Program-made: the position numbers and the translations under genes
The notes under the pieces: generated by a model
Databases searched by the model: none
What the model was told of the DNA's origin: nothing
The model's input: the letters and a program-made list of their open reading frames with translations, nothing else
Assembly (NCBI GenBank): GCA_013365365.1
Contig: JABVXU010000157.1
Location: 1-64,000 of the forward strand
Source: Cruorifilaria tuberocauda
Lineage: Eukaryota; Nematoda; Chromadorea; Rhabditida; Onchocercidae
Length of the DNA: 64,000 nt
Reading direction: 5' to 3'
Shown here: piece after piece, positions 13,760 to 27,600 of the stretch
Layout of the letters: every line of letters starts with the position of its first letter
How positions within the stretch are numbered: position 1 is the first letter of the stretch

Positions 13760-16700
13760 AAGGAATGAATCAGCAAGATGTACTTTTGTATAATTTCAAT
13801 TGATTCAGGATTAGGTCAAATAGACATCGAAAAATTGAATATTATTGAAAATTTTTCTTTTTTCTGTATTACAATTATATCTCTAAACTGTCATAGAACA
13901 TTTAACTCCTATAAACTCAAATCTATCTACAAAAAAAAAGAAATTAATTCATATACAGGTAGCATTAACTATTTCAAATACTTATCCATTATTTCTGTGA
14001 TTAAATTCAAAGTTGTGCAATTATTGGTAATACAATTTAATTAAATACTGTTAATTAGAACATTTTTCAAAATCATATATTTGTGTGTATGCAAATATCC
14101 CAACTGATTTATCTTATAAATGAAATTCAAGAATAAATTTTTATAAGGAATGGAACAAGAACGACTGATGAACAAATTCATGACGATAATTCTGATGCAA
14201 GAACTGGTTTTTCTGTACTGCAATTCATCTATGTATGTCAGTATATGCATGTATGTTTTGCGAGTGTAAGTGTATGCAAACTGTGTTATGTAATGCATGT
14301 ATGTATGTGAGTGTATGTGTGTATGTGTATGTGAGTGTATGTATATGTATATATATGAGTGCATGCGTATGCAATCCGTAATATATGTATGTGAGTTTAT
14401 ATATATTGTATGCTGTGTGTATATGTATGTATGTATGTGGGTATATATATGCGAAGAAATCTCACCGACATCACTTGAAATGGGTAATAGCGGTCTGAAG
14501 AAGTGAAACAATGGAAGAGATTATTGAAGAGAAAAAAGAAGAGGTGAAAGAGTAAGTACGGGAAAATCTCATTCCTGTTACTCTCTTACCTTGAGTAAGT
14601 TGAATAACAAGTACACCTTGAGACTATCTGTATGCTTACATACCTGTCTACCTGCTTGCACATCACTAATTACCGTGTAATGGAGTTAATTTGAAATAAA
14701 ATTTGCAATTAAGATCATTTAAATCTTACCTATTTTACAAAGGTCACTTTTCTCAATTGTGGGTATTACTCAATTGTAGGTTTATCATAATATTCTTATG
14801 TAAGAATGACCTTCACAAGATATTCAATTATTTATTCATTACTGATATCATTCATCCACTTGAAGGTATTTTCAAATTCCTTATCGGAAGACACTGATAA
14901 CAATGATCATTAATTTGAATTAATATATAAATAATGAAAATTAGGAAGCCTTTGAGGAAATAATTTAAGAGAATTCACTTTGAAGAGAATTTTAGAACAT
15001 ACGAATATTATAGTAAAGCATATGATGGTGCAAAGAAAAAAAGATAAAAGGAAATTTTAAGTTTTAATTCTTAGCAAAAAAGTAAACAAAAATTTTTAAT
15101 TTATCTTTAAATGAATAATTCTCAATGAATTTAAAAAGAAAAGACGAAAAATAGAATATAATTGTTTAAAAAAAAATCGGATTATTATTTGAAAATAGCA
15201 GATGTATGAGAGATCAATCAAAATGATCAAATCAAATGATCAAACAAAAAAGGTATAACAAAACAAGAAAAATATTTCCTTGTTGACCGGAATTAGTAAC
15301 AATTTTGAATTTTTTTAAACAAATTCAGTACATTTGAGAAGCGAAGGACCTAATAATAAAATTAATATATTTTTTTGAGTATTTACTAAGAAATGCATTT
15401 AAAGAATAATAGAAAATTCGAGAACAAAATATTTATGTATTTTATAGATCATTTCCTTTTTTATTTAAACAAAAAGTTTCAATTGAGAGAAAAAGAAGGC
15501 GAAGGAAGGGAAAGAGCAAATGATAATTTCAGTGATTATCAATAAAATGAAGTAAATAAGAATGTTATAATGATAAAACAAAAGAAGAAATGGTAAAAGT
15601 AAAGATTTTGATAAAAGCTTAATTCTATTTCAAAAGAGAGACAAAACGAATTAAAAATGATAAAAAAGGAAAGAATGAACGAGTCGGATTTTAGAAAATA
15701 TTCAATCGTTTATTTTGTAAAGATTCAAACGGGAAAAGGAACAGAGAGAGAGGGAGAGAGAAAGAGAGATGTGAAAGATTAAGATGTGCAGTAAACCAAT
15801 TTCTCATAAGAATTCCAAAATCTAGCAAAAAAAAGTAAATCGGTTTTCAAAGAAAAAAAAGTTTGGAATATTAAGGATTAGTAAATTGGAATAATTCCAT
15901 TATTTATTTATTAACAGAAAATATTAAGATGGGTTTGTTATTAATTTCACCAATTTCAATTTAAATACTGAATGAGGCATAGCAAGTCCTTCCTTCTTGC
16001 TTACAGCTTTCGAAATTTAATACTGGAATCTAAATAATAAAAGTTTTTGAATTTTAATTTGAATTATAAATTGGATCGATCATCATTTTTTGATGATAAT
16101 AGATAATCGAAAAAGAGCTTATAAACATTTTCACACATTTTAACATATTCAAAAATTAAATTTCAAGCGGTAAAATTCTAATTTGATTTGAATTTGATTC
16201 AAGCAGTTGATTTAAACTTTTTCACACTTTTCATGCTATAATTAAAGAAAACAGCTATTTCTCGACGAATAAAAAAATATTACTTTCGATAGCATTTCGA
16301 AATATTTAAATCCAGTGAAGCAATAATCTTATCACAATCACCGTTATCGTTATCAACATCAATAGAATGATGATATCGGAAGTGTTTGGATTAAGGAAAA
16401 TTTGCTAAACAGTAATGCTCAGCGATAATGTTGACAGAATTTTGATAAAGTAAAAAAGTACACAGAATTGAATTAAGCAAATATCTGAGAAATGTTAAAA
16501 ATTTCATTCTTTTCCTGAAAGGAACTTTTTTCCTTTAATTTTACATCCATAAAGAGGAAAAAAAAAGTGAAATTAAGAATATTCAAATAGGAATTTCAAA
16601 AAAAGAGAAAAAGAAAAATGATTGAATGAGTGGAATGATAGTTCGATAGCATGAATATGCTAATCATTTTCTATTAATGTAAGCTAATCAATGACATTCT

Positions 16701-18940
16701 CTTCTTCATCTCTCTCATCACAATGATAAAAAAAAAAGCGAAGAAGCGAAAGAAAGAGGAGAAGAAAAAAAGAAAACCTTTATCAGAATTATGGATCTAT
16801 GAGAAAGATAATAGAATGGATCGGTTAAAATGATAATGCAATGATAAAAAGCGAGGAAGAAAAGAAGCGAAAAAGAAAAAACAAAAATATAAATGAATAA
16901 TCAATTTTTAAATTAAATTTTTTTAACTTTTCTTCAACATTTCTCTTCCTATTTTCTTTTTTATCAATTAAAAATTTTTTATCATTTTCCTCATTGTTAC
17001 TTTTTTTCCTTTCCTTTTTCTTTTTATTATCCTAACCGGATTAATAAAACCGGCTAAATATTATATTATATGGATAACAAGCAAGAAATGAATTACTAAT
17101 TCGTTAGGCTATCATCTGTTTGTTCATCTTTCCTCATCAAATATGCAAGGAAATTAGCATAAATATACATATAGATATCAATATGCTTGACGTATCCTTC
17201 CTCCTATTCCATTCCTTTTTTAGGCTTTTTATAAATGCAATGAAAAGAGAAGAGAGATGGAATGAAGGAAAAAAAAGATTAAGTAAAAAAGGAGGAAAAA
17301 GAATTATTATTTACCTAAAAAATGATATCAATGATAATTACAATAGGATGAAAAAGAAGCATAGAGAAATTCTCATGCAAAGGTTTAAAACGCTATAATA
17401 GCACAGAGTATCATAATGCTACAATACTGTTTAGTTTATTATAATTGTCTTTCATATACTTAATAAAATGTTGATTTTGTGATTTTTATACTATCGAATT
17501 GTGTAGTATTATTAACAAAAAGATATCACTTAACGGTATTTCATTTCATGACGAACATATCAATATATTAGCAGTTATTATTAGTTTGTTATTTTTTTAT
17601 AAGTAATCAATTTTGAAAAACGGTGAAATATTTCATTATTAAACTTTTAAATATTAAAGGTTAAATTAAAATCGCTTCTGAATATTATAATTGCTAATGC
17701 GATGAATTCATGATATTGCGAAATGAGAAAAAAAGAAATAATTAAAAACGCAATAAATACTTTAAACATTAATCCTTTAATAATTAATTTAAAATTTCAA
17801 CAAAATCGCACAGTTATTTGCATGTAAAAAATATTGAAACACTTGTAAAATATTTTAAAAAGCAATAACTGAATGAAAAAATGATTAAAATTCAATAAAT
17901 TGTGTCAAAGTAATTAATTTATGATAATTCTATGAATTTATTGCTTATTTATCAACGAAAATAGTACTTAAAAATACAGTAATCATAACTTAATAAAGGT
18001 AAAAATTGATGAGAAAAAGCAAAAAGCAACGGTAACAATTACAGATTATATGCCAAATGTACTCCTGAGAAACCTGTTCAGTTTTGCAGCTTCTAAAAAA
18101 TTTTTGTTATCACAGTACTGCTTTTAGATCGAAAACAAAATCGAACAAATTGAAAAGTTCTCCAACAAATTTTTTTTTCCCATTTCCCTCTAAATACTGT
18201 TTAATACAGTAAAAAATAGTAATGTTACTGTGTTCGTTAACTAAATTGGTTGTTACATTTATGAAATTTCATTGAAAATCGTAAAATTTTTTAATTTCAG
18301 GCAGTTATTACAATTATTCGAAATATTGAATACATTTTGAATCAAAATTCATAAGTCAAATACCAATATCAATAATAATAGTATGACAGATACAATTAAT
18401 GCAATAATAAATTAGGATAACGATAAGTAACAATTTTCATGGTAATAAAATTATTGTGATAAATTTCGAAATTTAATATTAAGATAATGATTGTTTAAAT
18501 TATGGAATAAATAAAACACATAGAAGTAGGTGAATATTAATATATTATAGTTGTCTATAACTATCATGCTAATAGTTATAATAATATAAATGTAATATAG
18601 ATATGATGAATATAACTGACAGATAGATAACTGACTAATAGATTAAATACTATTAGTTATAACTATACGAATATAATAAATAATATAACTATTTTAAAGG
18701 CTATGAGAATTATAACTTAATCAATATTATGATGCACTATACTACAGGAAAATATTCTAAAACATACAATTCATTACCAAATAAATATTTTTTCAAAAAC
18801 ATTTTGCTGAAAATCTGTCGAAACTTAAGCAAAAAGTGAGCAGAGATATTGATAAGACAGGAAAGAATGTTGAATAATATAGAAACAACAGGTGTATAAT
18901 TCCGACTTACTATAAAAAGAAATTAGAAACAAAAAAAAAT
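13760..18940. other. AT-rich non-coding DNA
   Basis: No gene supported. It holds a TATG/GT microsatellite (listed), long AT-rich stretches, purine runs near 15,740-15,770 and 16,735-16,770, and dense TGATAA/TTATCA words around 15,530-15,600 and 16,325-16,450. Confidence 0.5.
14225..14450 (+). repeat. TATG/TGTA microsatellite
   Basis: Imperfect tetranucleotide TATG with GTGTAT variants. It reads as Tyr/Thr/His-rich repeats on the minus strand and explains the 156-codon open frame there. Confidence 0.85.
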
Positions 18941-18944
18941 CGGA

Positions 18945-19151
18945 ATTGCCATCGGCTAATGAGAGGGAGGAATCCAGTTATCAGTGTTACTATACAAAGA
19001 AAACTCAGCACCAACCAAACACTAATCTTCTCTTATCGACAGAAATCAGGCTTTCTATCATTTTCATTAACCGGTCTTGCAGGTTCGGCCAAACCTGAAC
19101 TACCAATGTAAAGATGCCGTGTTTTTCGAGTAGAATATTACCGATGGCAAT
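18945..19151. repeat. Higher-complexity island bounded by 11-bp inverted repeats
   Basis: ATTGCCATCGG at 18,945-18,955 and its exact reverse complement at 19,141-19,151 flank about 185 bases that are less AT-biased than their surroundings. Two plus-strand frames are open across most of it, one with an ATG reading 50 codons, and a good TCTTGCAG acceptor lies at about 19,080. It could be a small MITE-like element or an exon-containing segment. No target-site duplication was recognised. Confidence 0.35.
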
Positions 19152-19854
19152 AAATCATAATTGCTTCAATTTATCTATATATTTCTCGAAATAAATTTCA
19201 ACTTCACTAAAGTGTAATTAATCCAACTTAACGAATTATTTATTCTTTCAAAAAAAAATCCATTTAATACTAAGTAATATCACATAGGTATAGATCAGAC
19301 TGAAGCGTTTCAGATCAGATCGGATTGAATCGAATCGGATAATCTCTATTTAACACTACGTAAAATTTTCCATCCTACCGTTTCGTTAATAATTGTTGCA
19401 CAACTTTACTTATCATAAATAGATTAATACTGAATGAATATTATATATTACTATACATGTTGAGTATTAATTTAATGAAGTTATTAATACCAATAAACTT
19501 CATCAAAATAATAAAATGATGTAGCAAAGTATCGCCGCAAGAGAAAATTATTAATCATGCAAAGCGAAATTTAAAATTAATAACCTGATTAAATCAATAC
19601 TTAATTCATGTAATCTATTATGTAATATCATTCATTCAAATAATAATCGCATGTTAAATATTTATAATAATATCAAACTTAACAAAATTAGAATGATTGT
19701 AATGAAAGGAAAAACGAAATTTAAGAATTAATAAATGAAAAGAAAAAATAAAATTTAGTAAACATTTATGGGAAATTTCGAGAAAATATCAAATGAATAG
19801 TTTGAAATTTAAAAAAGTTTTTGCAAAAAAGAAATTTAAGAATTTAAGAATAAT

Positions 19855-19931
19855 GAGAGAGGAAGAGAATGATAGAGAGGAAGGGAGAAAGAGAAAACGA
19901 GAGAGAGAGGGAGAAAGAGAGAGGAAAAAGA
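19855..19931 (+). repeat. GA-rich purine tract
   Basis: Seventy-odd bases almost entirely of A and G with GAGA cores. Its Glu/Arg-rich and Leu/Ser-rich translations are artefacts. Confidence 0.8.
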
Positions 19932-20238
19932 CAATAGTAAATGATTGCAAAATTCATACTTTGACAAAAATTTCTTTTTTTTTCTTTTTCTTTTTTTTTG
20001 TTTATATTACTTCTATGAAAAGATAGAAAATAGAAGCAGAGGGTAAAAGACAGGATATCATCTTTATTTGGTGGATGGCGCAGGGGGCGGGAAGGCGGGG
20101 AAAGGCCTGTTTCTGATGTTTGTCTGAAAAAGAAAAGTGAAAGTGGGAAATGATACAAATAATTTGATAATAACTGGTTTTTCTCCTTCTTTTTACCTCA
20201 ACCTACTCAATCCCTCCTTCACCGTTACCGCTCTCACC

Positions 20239-20284
20239 GTCCCTTTCCCCCACTCCCCCACTCCCCCGCTCCCCCGCTTCCCGC
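20239..20284 (-). repeat. CCCCCACT/CCCCCGCT short tandem repeat
   Basis: An 8-base C-rich unit repeats about four times between CCC runs. The minus strand therefore has six closely spaced G runs, a strong G-quadruplex pattern. Other G-rich blocks lie at 20,069-20,107 and 20,716-20,775 on the plus strand. Confidence 0.7.
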
Positions 20285-21969
20285 TTTCTTCTATTCCTCA
20301 TTCAGTCATCCACTCTTTATTACCTTTCTTTCATCAATTCAATCAGAACAATGTTCCATTGAAGTTCAAAAATTTTTACAATGAAAATGAAAATTAACAT
20401 TAGCGATGGTGTAATGAATAATTTCCTTGAAAAATCTAAAAATAACTGATAGGTATGGAAGAGTAATTGATCAAGCTTTCATCCTTGTTTCATACTTTAT
20501 CAAGTTTTCATAAATTTAAGATTTCAAAGAAGAAAAACTTTTTCTTATTAACTATTCTCAATTTTATCTTACTATTTATTTAATTTTCATCAATCAATCT
20601 TTCTATTGCTTCAGAAAGAAATTCTCATTTATTGCTAATATCTTCATTTACGAATCAAAAATTTCAAACCTTCTAAATTTCCCATTTATCGTTTCATAGG
20701 ATGAATAAGACAGATGACGGGTAATCGGGGAAATGAGAGGAAGCGGGGGAGAAGGCTGAGGGAGGGAGACCGAACGGGATAGATACATGATGAACAGGGA
20801 AGATAGAAACGAGGAGGAAAAGGATGAAAATCAGGTTCTTGTAACGACATGATAAGGATGGTTGTTTGATTACCTTCTACCTCTTCTCTCCCCCGCCATC
20901 CTCTTCCCCCCGGCATTTACCTTTTGTTTCAAGCTTTCCCTCTCTTCCAATTCTATTTCAACCAGTAAAACAAGTTTTTTTTTATCCTTCCACCCTTCTT
21001 TTTCCCTTACCCTCTTCTTGTTTCTTGTTCCTCTTGCTTTTCCCAATAACCATGAATAAATATACACCAAATATTACTCCACGTATATACGTGTATGTGT
21101 GTGTACAAGTCATTTGTATGAAATAGTAAAGAATAGAACCAGTAGCAATCCTGTCATGGTACCGGTTATTGCTTTTGTTGTTAATAATACGATTATCATT
21201 ATTATTATTATTATTGCTACTGTTATTAGTATTATCATTATTATCTTTGCAATGATATTTGACACCCATTTTTATCGTTGTCACCATCTTATAATGATAA
21301 ATTGCTGCAAGGAATGAAGTTGCAATTTAGGAAATGGAACAATGACTAAATTGAATAGCATTGTTTTCCGGTTTTTAAATGAAGAAGCAAATTTTGGAAT
21401 TTGAATCCGTTTTTAGTTGAAACGATGTCTTTCCAGGATACAAATTAATCACAATAATACTAATCATTAATTATAATTAATTGTATAAGAGCAATAGTTG
21501 TCTAATTTGATTAAAACCTATCAAATGATTCATCCTGGAACTCTATTTCAGGAATCTTGATACTTGATATTAATTTATTTTAAGTTTTCAGATAAATTTT
21601 TATTTAAATATAAGATTTATTCCAAGTGATGATTACCATCAAAATGTTCGAAATAAAAAGAAGATTTTGAATCGATTAATCAATGAATAAGGGACAAATT
21701 TTAATAATTTAAATATAGTTAGTTATTATTAATGGCTTAGTTGACATCGATAATTTAATCGAATATTTTATAATTTATTATAAAAGTATATCACCGTAAT
21801 TATGATATCCACCTGTTCATCATCCTGTTCGGAAAATGGTAATTAAAATCAAAATGATTTATTACGATATTTTGAAATTTTGGATTTTACATTTAAATGA
21901 AAATATCTTAATACTTCTCAAAATATCTTCATAAAGTTTCATAGTTACACTAAATATTTGCTAATAAGA

Positions 21970-22255
21970 TGCTTATCAGATTCTGAACATTTCTGAACAA
22001 CCTCAAAATCACTCCTACGATTCTTAACATCAATTGAAACAACTCGAATGCATTTACAAGATTCTGAACATCATTAATAATTTTTGATTCTGAGCACCAC
22101 TGAATTATGTGACTTCTAAGATTCTAAATATCAATCATTCAAGAATTCCTGAACATCACTCAGTCATCTGAAGGTCACTTCCACGATCTCTAAGATGCAC
22201 ACTACTCATTTCCAGAATTCTTGCACTACACGAAAATCATTTCTAGAATTTTAAT
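21970..22255 (+). repeat. Degenerate minisatellite (AGATTCTGAACATCA-like unit)
   Basis: About six or seven diverged copies of a unit containing AGATTCTGAACATCA, spaced roughly 35-50 bases apart and often followed by CACT and an AATT/GAATTC-like segment. Copies differ by substitutions and small indels, so it is an old array. Confidence 0.55.
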
Positions 22256-24532
22256 TCTTTAGAAATTTCATAAAAAACTTGTTGTATATAGCAGCATTGT
22301 CGCATTTTCAATCCATGAAAATATGCTAAAAGTTTTTTCTTTCACTTTCAAGGAGAAAAAGAAGAGGAAATTGAGCTCAAAAAAAAGAGTAAAGAGAGAA
22401 AGAGAGAGAAAAAAAGTAATCAAAAAAACAATTTTACAATGAATGATATTTGCTGTATTGAGAAAACTTGTTTTAACGAAAGTAACTGTAGGAATTAAAA
22501 ATAATCATGTTGCAAACTTCATCGTGAACATGAACGTCTGAAGAGAGATTGATAGACGGACGGTAGATACCGGTTAATTTGGTAATAATGGTGATTAGTT
22601 TAAAGTCACATGAAAATGAAAGTGAAAGTAAAAGGTCATGGAATGATATGCATGTGATACACACACACGTAAAAAAATGATTAGTAATATTTTGAAAAGG
22701 GAATAAAGAAGAAAAATTAAACTAAACTGGTTTTTTTTCTTGAGATATCTTTTCTAATTTAATTCTTTTTTCATAAAATTCTTTAAGTAGAAAAGATTTG
22801 AATTTTTTGGAACAATTTTTTGAATTTTGATAAAACGAAGAAAAGAAAGGAAGAAAAGTTACCTGAATAGGTAAACTATATAGCAAAAGTAAGATTAAAA
22901 TAATTATTGAAGAAAAAGAAAAGAGAATGAATAATAAGTTAATTCGTTTTTCCCTCCACAAATTGCATTACCTTTCCGTTTTCTACCGGAAAGGATAAAA
23001 ACGGAAGTGTTTACCGAATTGATCATTTCTTCCGCAATCATCCCTCTTTGCTCATTTCATCACTACTTTGTTCTTTTCGTATCCGAGTGGCAAAGATGAA
23101 AAGATTTCCCGAATTTCTTGTTTCAGGAAAAAAACCACTGACTGTTTAGAGGAACCGGTTCGTAATGAGATGTTTCTCTATTTTTCCTTTCATCCCATTC
23201 CATTTCAATTCTACCTTCTCTTTCTCTGTTCTATTTTATTCCACCTTTCTCTCCCTCTTTTCCCTCTTCTCTCTGTCTTATCAATATGTAAGGAAAGATC
23301 TCGTTTCTTTTTTTCTCTTTCTCTCATTTCGTATAAAAATATGAAAATTGAAATGGAATTACAATAAATGATAATGGAACAAGTTCCATCAAATCGTCTA
23401 ACCTTGCGTCATTACAGTTCCATCAATGAATTAGCAAGTAAAACTTCCAAGGTCACCTGTCATTGCCATTATTATCATTATTATCGTTATCATTACCATT
23501 GTCATCAGCAATATCGTTATATTTAACATTGTCAATAACATAACCTTTTCTATTGATGGAATAAATGAGTGAAATCTTATTTTGTTAAATGTTTAAATCC
23601 CATTTAAAAAAATTCACAATTATATGAAGTAGAAAATATACAATTAAACCAATTATCATTATCATTATTGTATTTGAAAATAATATACAATGAGTTGTTT
23701 GATTGATTTTATCAATGTTATATTACTACGATATTTCATGATAATATCATCACTGATGAAGTCGTTTAGAATTGAAAATTGAGTTAATAAAGACTTTTAA
23801 TTTGAATTCAGTTATTCCGAACTCATTGAAAATAAGTTATCCAACGGAAACAATTATAAATAGCTAACAGATAGAGATAAAAATGAAACAAAAAAGAAAT
23901 TAAATTTTCAAAATGTATTTGTTGTTACGTAACCTATCAATGAATGATCATTAACACGTGGCTGTGCGTATATTTTGAAGAGAAATTTGCATTAAAGCAG
24001 ACAGGTAGACGGACGGATGGACAAGTAATTTTGCCAGGTAAACAGCAACGAATGTCCTTCAAATCATTTCAAAAAAAAGTTCCAATTTGAAAAAGAACGC
24101 GAAACGTAAGAGAATTTTAGTTTAAATGAATATTTTTTGAAGGACAAGTTAGCAGCAAAATTTACGAAATTTTGAATTTTCACAAATAAATAGTCAACTT
24201 TTTTTCTTTCTTTTTTTCTTTGAAAGCATTGAAAGCACCAAAATAATACAAGAAATTGAGTAGAAGAATAAGAGGGATTATTTCAAACGTAAAATTAAAG
24301 TTTATTATCATGATAAATTTGATAGTATTAACTTGAACTTTTACTTTGAACTTTGGCATACAATTTATTGAATTAACTAAATAAACAAAGTAATGATATT
24401 AGAGAAATTATAATACAAAACCATTCACATCTGATTTTTGTATTATTGTATCTTTATAATTAACACGAGAAAATCTCTTTTCCATCTATTCTTTTTCTAT
24501 AAAACAAATGTTGCGTGATCGTTCGTCAGCTA

Positions 24533-24660
24533 TTCTACGCTTACGTGATGTTCCACTCTTTGCTTACAGTAATCTATGTAATATTCCATTCATATATGTC
24601 CCATTTACTTACTGTATGTTTATGTGAAATTCTATTCCATTCATATCTCTACGTGATATT
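24533..24660 (+). repeat. Degenerate TACGTGATRTTCCATTC-type array
   Basis: Variants of TACGTGATATTCCATTCAT recur about every 40 bases (TACGTGATGTTCCACTC, TATGTAATATTCCATTC and similar). A related motif occurs in arrays at 29.2-29.5 kb and 50.8-51.0 kb. Confidence 0.5.
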
Positions 24661-24666
24661 AGATTG

Positions 24667-24692
24667 ATTTATCTCACGCATGTGAGATAAAT
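24667..24692. repeat. Perfect 11-bp palindromic hairpin
   Basis: ATTTATCTCAC and its exact complement flank a GCAT tetraloop. The stem is too short for a typical microRNA precursor. It contains a GATAA/TTATC pair and lies at the end of the TACGTGA array. Confidence 0.7.
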
Positions 24693-27600
24693 GATCGTTA
24701 TTGATTATCCTATCTGAGACATATCAGTAATTGCTGTATCTCAAATGCTTCTTTGTATGATCAGTGTATGTGGGGAAATATATTTTACTTACATTAGGAA
24801 ATCAATCTTACAATCAAATAGATGGAATAAATCTAAGTTAATTAAGAAATGTCTTCCAATTGTGAAGAGTAATCATTGTAAACAAAATTTGCTGGTAATG
24901 ATTTTTTTTTTCTTGAACCATATCTTAATCAAGAAATTAAGTCAATAAATCAACAAATTAATCAGTAAATTCGCAACATATTTCATTTCAAATCGATAAA
25001 TTCAATGGAAAAACAAATATGAAAGCAAAAGAGTAACATATTTTTAAAATTTCAGAAAAAAAGAATTCATCACCATTTAAACGTATTGTGATTTCAACTT
25101 ATCCGAAATTTCATTTTTATATTGATATTTTATATTTCGAATTGCATTGAAATGTAAAAAATATCAAACTATACTTCTATTACAGATGATACAAATTATC
25201 AATTTTTTGAAAACGAAAATGAAATAAACAGTAAAATTTCAAGCTTAAAATTAACTATGATTATTTCCGTTAAATTTGCAATAAAAAAAATAAACAGTAA
25301 TTATTCAAAGGAAAGTTTAACAAACAAAAGAAACATGGAGAGAAAAAAATTTATTTTATTTATTTATGATGAATAAAATGAAAAAAAATTTTTTGCATGA
25401 AAATCTCGAGAGATAAAAAGTGTTTTTTTTTCATTATTACTTTTTATGAATGATAAGTAAATTAAAGATTAAAGAAAAAATTTATCAATAAGTTAATATG
25501 TAAAATGTAAATGAGGTAAAATGAACTTTGCACATCAATTATTATAGTTTTTATTGTCAACAAAGCAAAATCGTTAATTCATTACTTTTCATTCCTATTC
25601 TCTCCTTGTGCTAATTAATTAATTGATTAATAATTAGCATTATTCGAATGTTAATTTGTAAACAGCTTATCTAATTTCAAGTATCTAATTAGCTAATAAT
25701 TTATTCAAATAGTAAAACTTTATTTAATCCTTTCCCATCTCATTCCTAATATCCCTTGGGCAATAAATAGCATATGTATTAGTAAATGTGAAAAGTGAGA
25801 TTATATGACGATTATTTGGAACCAAATTTCTTCCTCTCTCCCTCTCTCTCTCTCTCTCTTTGTTCAATCTTTTATTTCGTATCAAAACGAGAAACAAGTC
25901 TGAGAACAAGTCTTAAAATGCTTTAGGGTATGTTTAAATATGTTCAGAAATGGGAACAAGAACAGAAGAATAGAAAAAGTGAACTATTTTGAATGTTTAA
26001 AAGTTAAGAAAAAATAGTAGAATGTGATAAATTATTAAATTTTAATACTGTTATTATTTCAGAAAAAAATTTAGAATTTATAATGTAATATGCAAATAAA
26101 ATAATTAATTAGTAGCTATCGATATTATTTATCAATTTAAATAAAAGTTTTAATTTCAAATAAGTTCTCAAAATATTTTATATCATATTAAAATCAAATT
26201 AAAGCAAATAATTCGTATTAAGATTAAGCTTGACGAAGAGCAAAAGTTGAATAATTGTTATTGCAATATGCATGTTTATCATTTTCTCATTTAAAGTTTG
26301 CTAAAATCAATTTTAATCATAGCTGAATCATTCTCATGCATTCCGAATTATTTTAGCTTTTTTCCTGGATTCTTTTTATATTTTACAATAAAATATTGTA
26401 GTGTATAGAGGAGAAGCTTTGAATAGTAAAATAATGGGAAAAGAGAAGTTGTTTAACAGTTATTATGATTTTCGGCAGTACGAATGAGGAAACTACAAAA
26501 AGTGAAAGTCGGAAATAAATGCAACATCAAGCTGCTATAGCGCTTGATCAAATAAAGCTGCCATTATGGCCAAACACCAAATTATTTCATTTATGATATA
26601 GCCTAGGAACAAATTATGGCGTGTTTAGATATTAGCTAAAATACATTAAATTTTTCTTTTCAAAATTTGACATTAGATGTAAGTAAATAAACATTTTAAT
26701 GTTTGAAAAGGAATCCATTTGAAAATAAGTTTCGTTTGGAAATTTAAAAGTAAATTTATTTCATCCGTTATTTAATTATCATTCGAAAAAATTGCTGGTT
26801 TAAAGTTTTAGGTTAGGTCAAAAATTGAATGCTAATTGTTATGCATCTCAGTTGGACGATCATGCTTTTCTTCTTCTGTCTTACATTTCATTTCATTAGC
26901 ATTTAATTTAATTTATTGATTAGTTTTTTTCTTCTCTCAACTCTTTTCTTCTTCCATTCTCATATAATTCACGTATCCGACTCCAACTGAAATGGAAATT
27001 AAAGCAGCTATTAATGTATATATTAAGAACTGAATAAATAAGTCCACTGAAAAATTAAATCAAATTTTGCTAATTTAAATAAATTAAATGAATTTCTTTC
27101 TCATCCCTTTTTTGGAATTTTGTTGGAAAATTTTTTAACACAAAATTTTGCAATTTCATATTTGCATTGAGTGGAATCAGAATCAACTTTATATTCTATC
27201 TCATTCAGTTTGGTTCATTGAAGTTATCTCAGAATGTAATCTACTGGTCTTTTTTTATTATCAATCAAAATTTCAATACCAATTAATGAAATAATTCATT
27301 TTCCATCGTCCTTATAATAGTTTAAAGTCTCTTAATTTAACCATAGTGCAACAAGAGAGAGATAACATTTCCGGATTTCGTATCGATCATTAAAAATCAA
27401 ACTAACTGATCAAATGAATTGGCAGTTGATATGCCTAATATATCTTTCTCTATCGTTTTCCTCCTTTTCATATAATCACTCCCTCAACAATATTTTTATT
27501 CTGTTCGATCGTTTTCTCTCTTTCATTAATCAGGCTTTTCATTAGCGTCATTACTCTCATTCAAGTTCTAATTAATATCCATGGATAATATCAATTGCAT

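Noticed and set aside
14041..14511. 156-codon minus-strand frame
   Set aside because: Mostly translation of the TATG microsatellite (Tyr/Thr/His repeats).
20137..21126. Several Pro/Ser/Leu-rich plus-strand frames
   Set aside because: They translate C- and T-rich tracts; no coding periodicity or splice context beyond composition.
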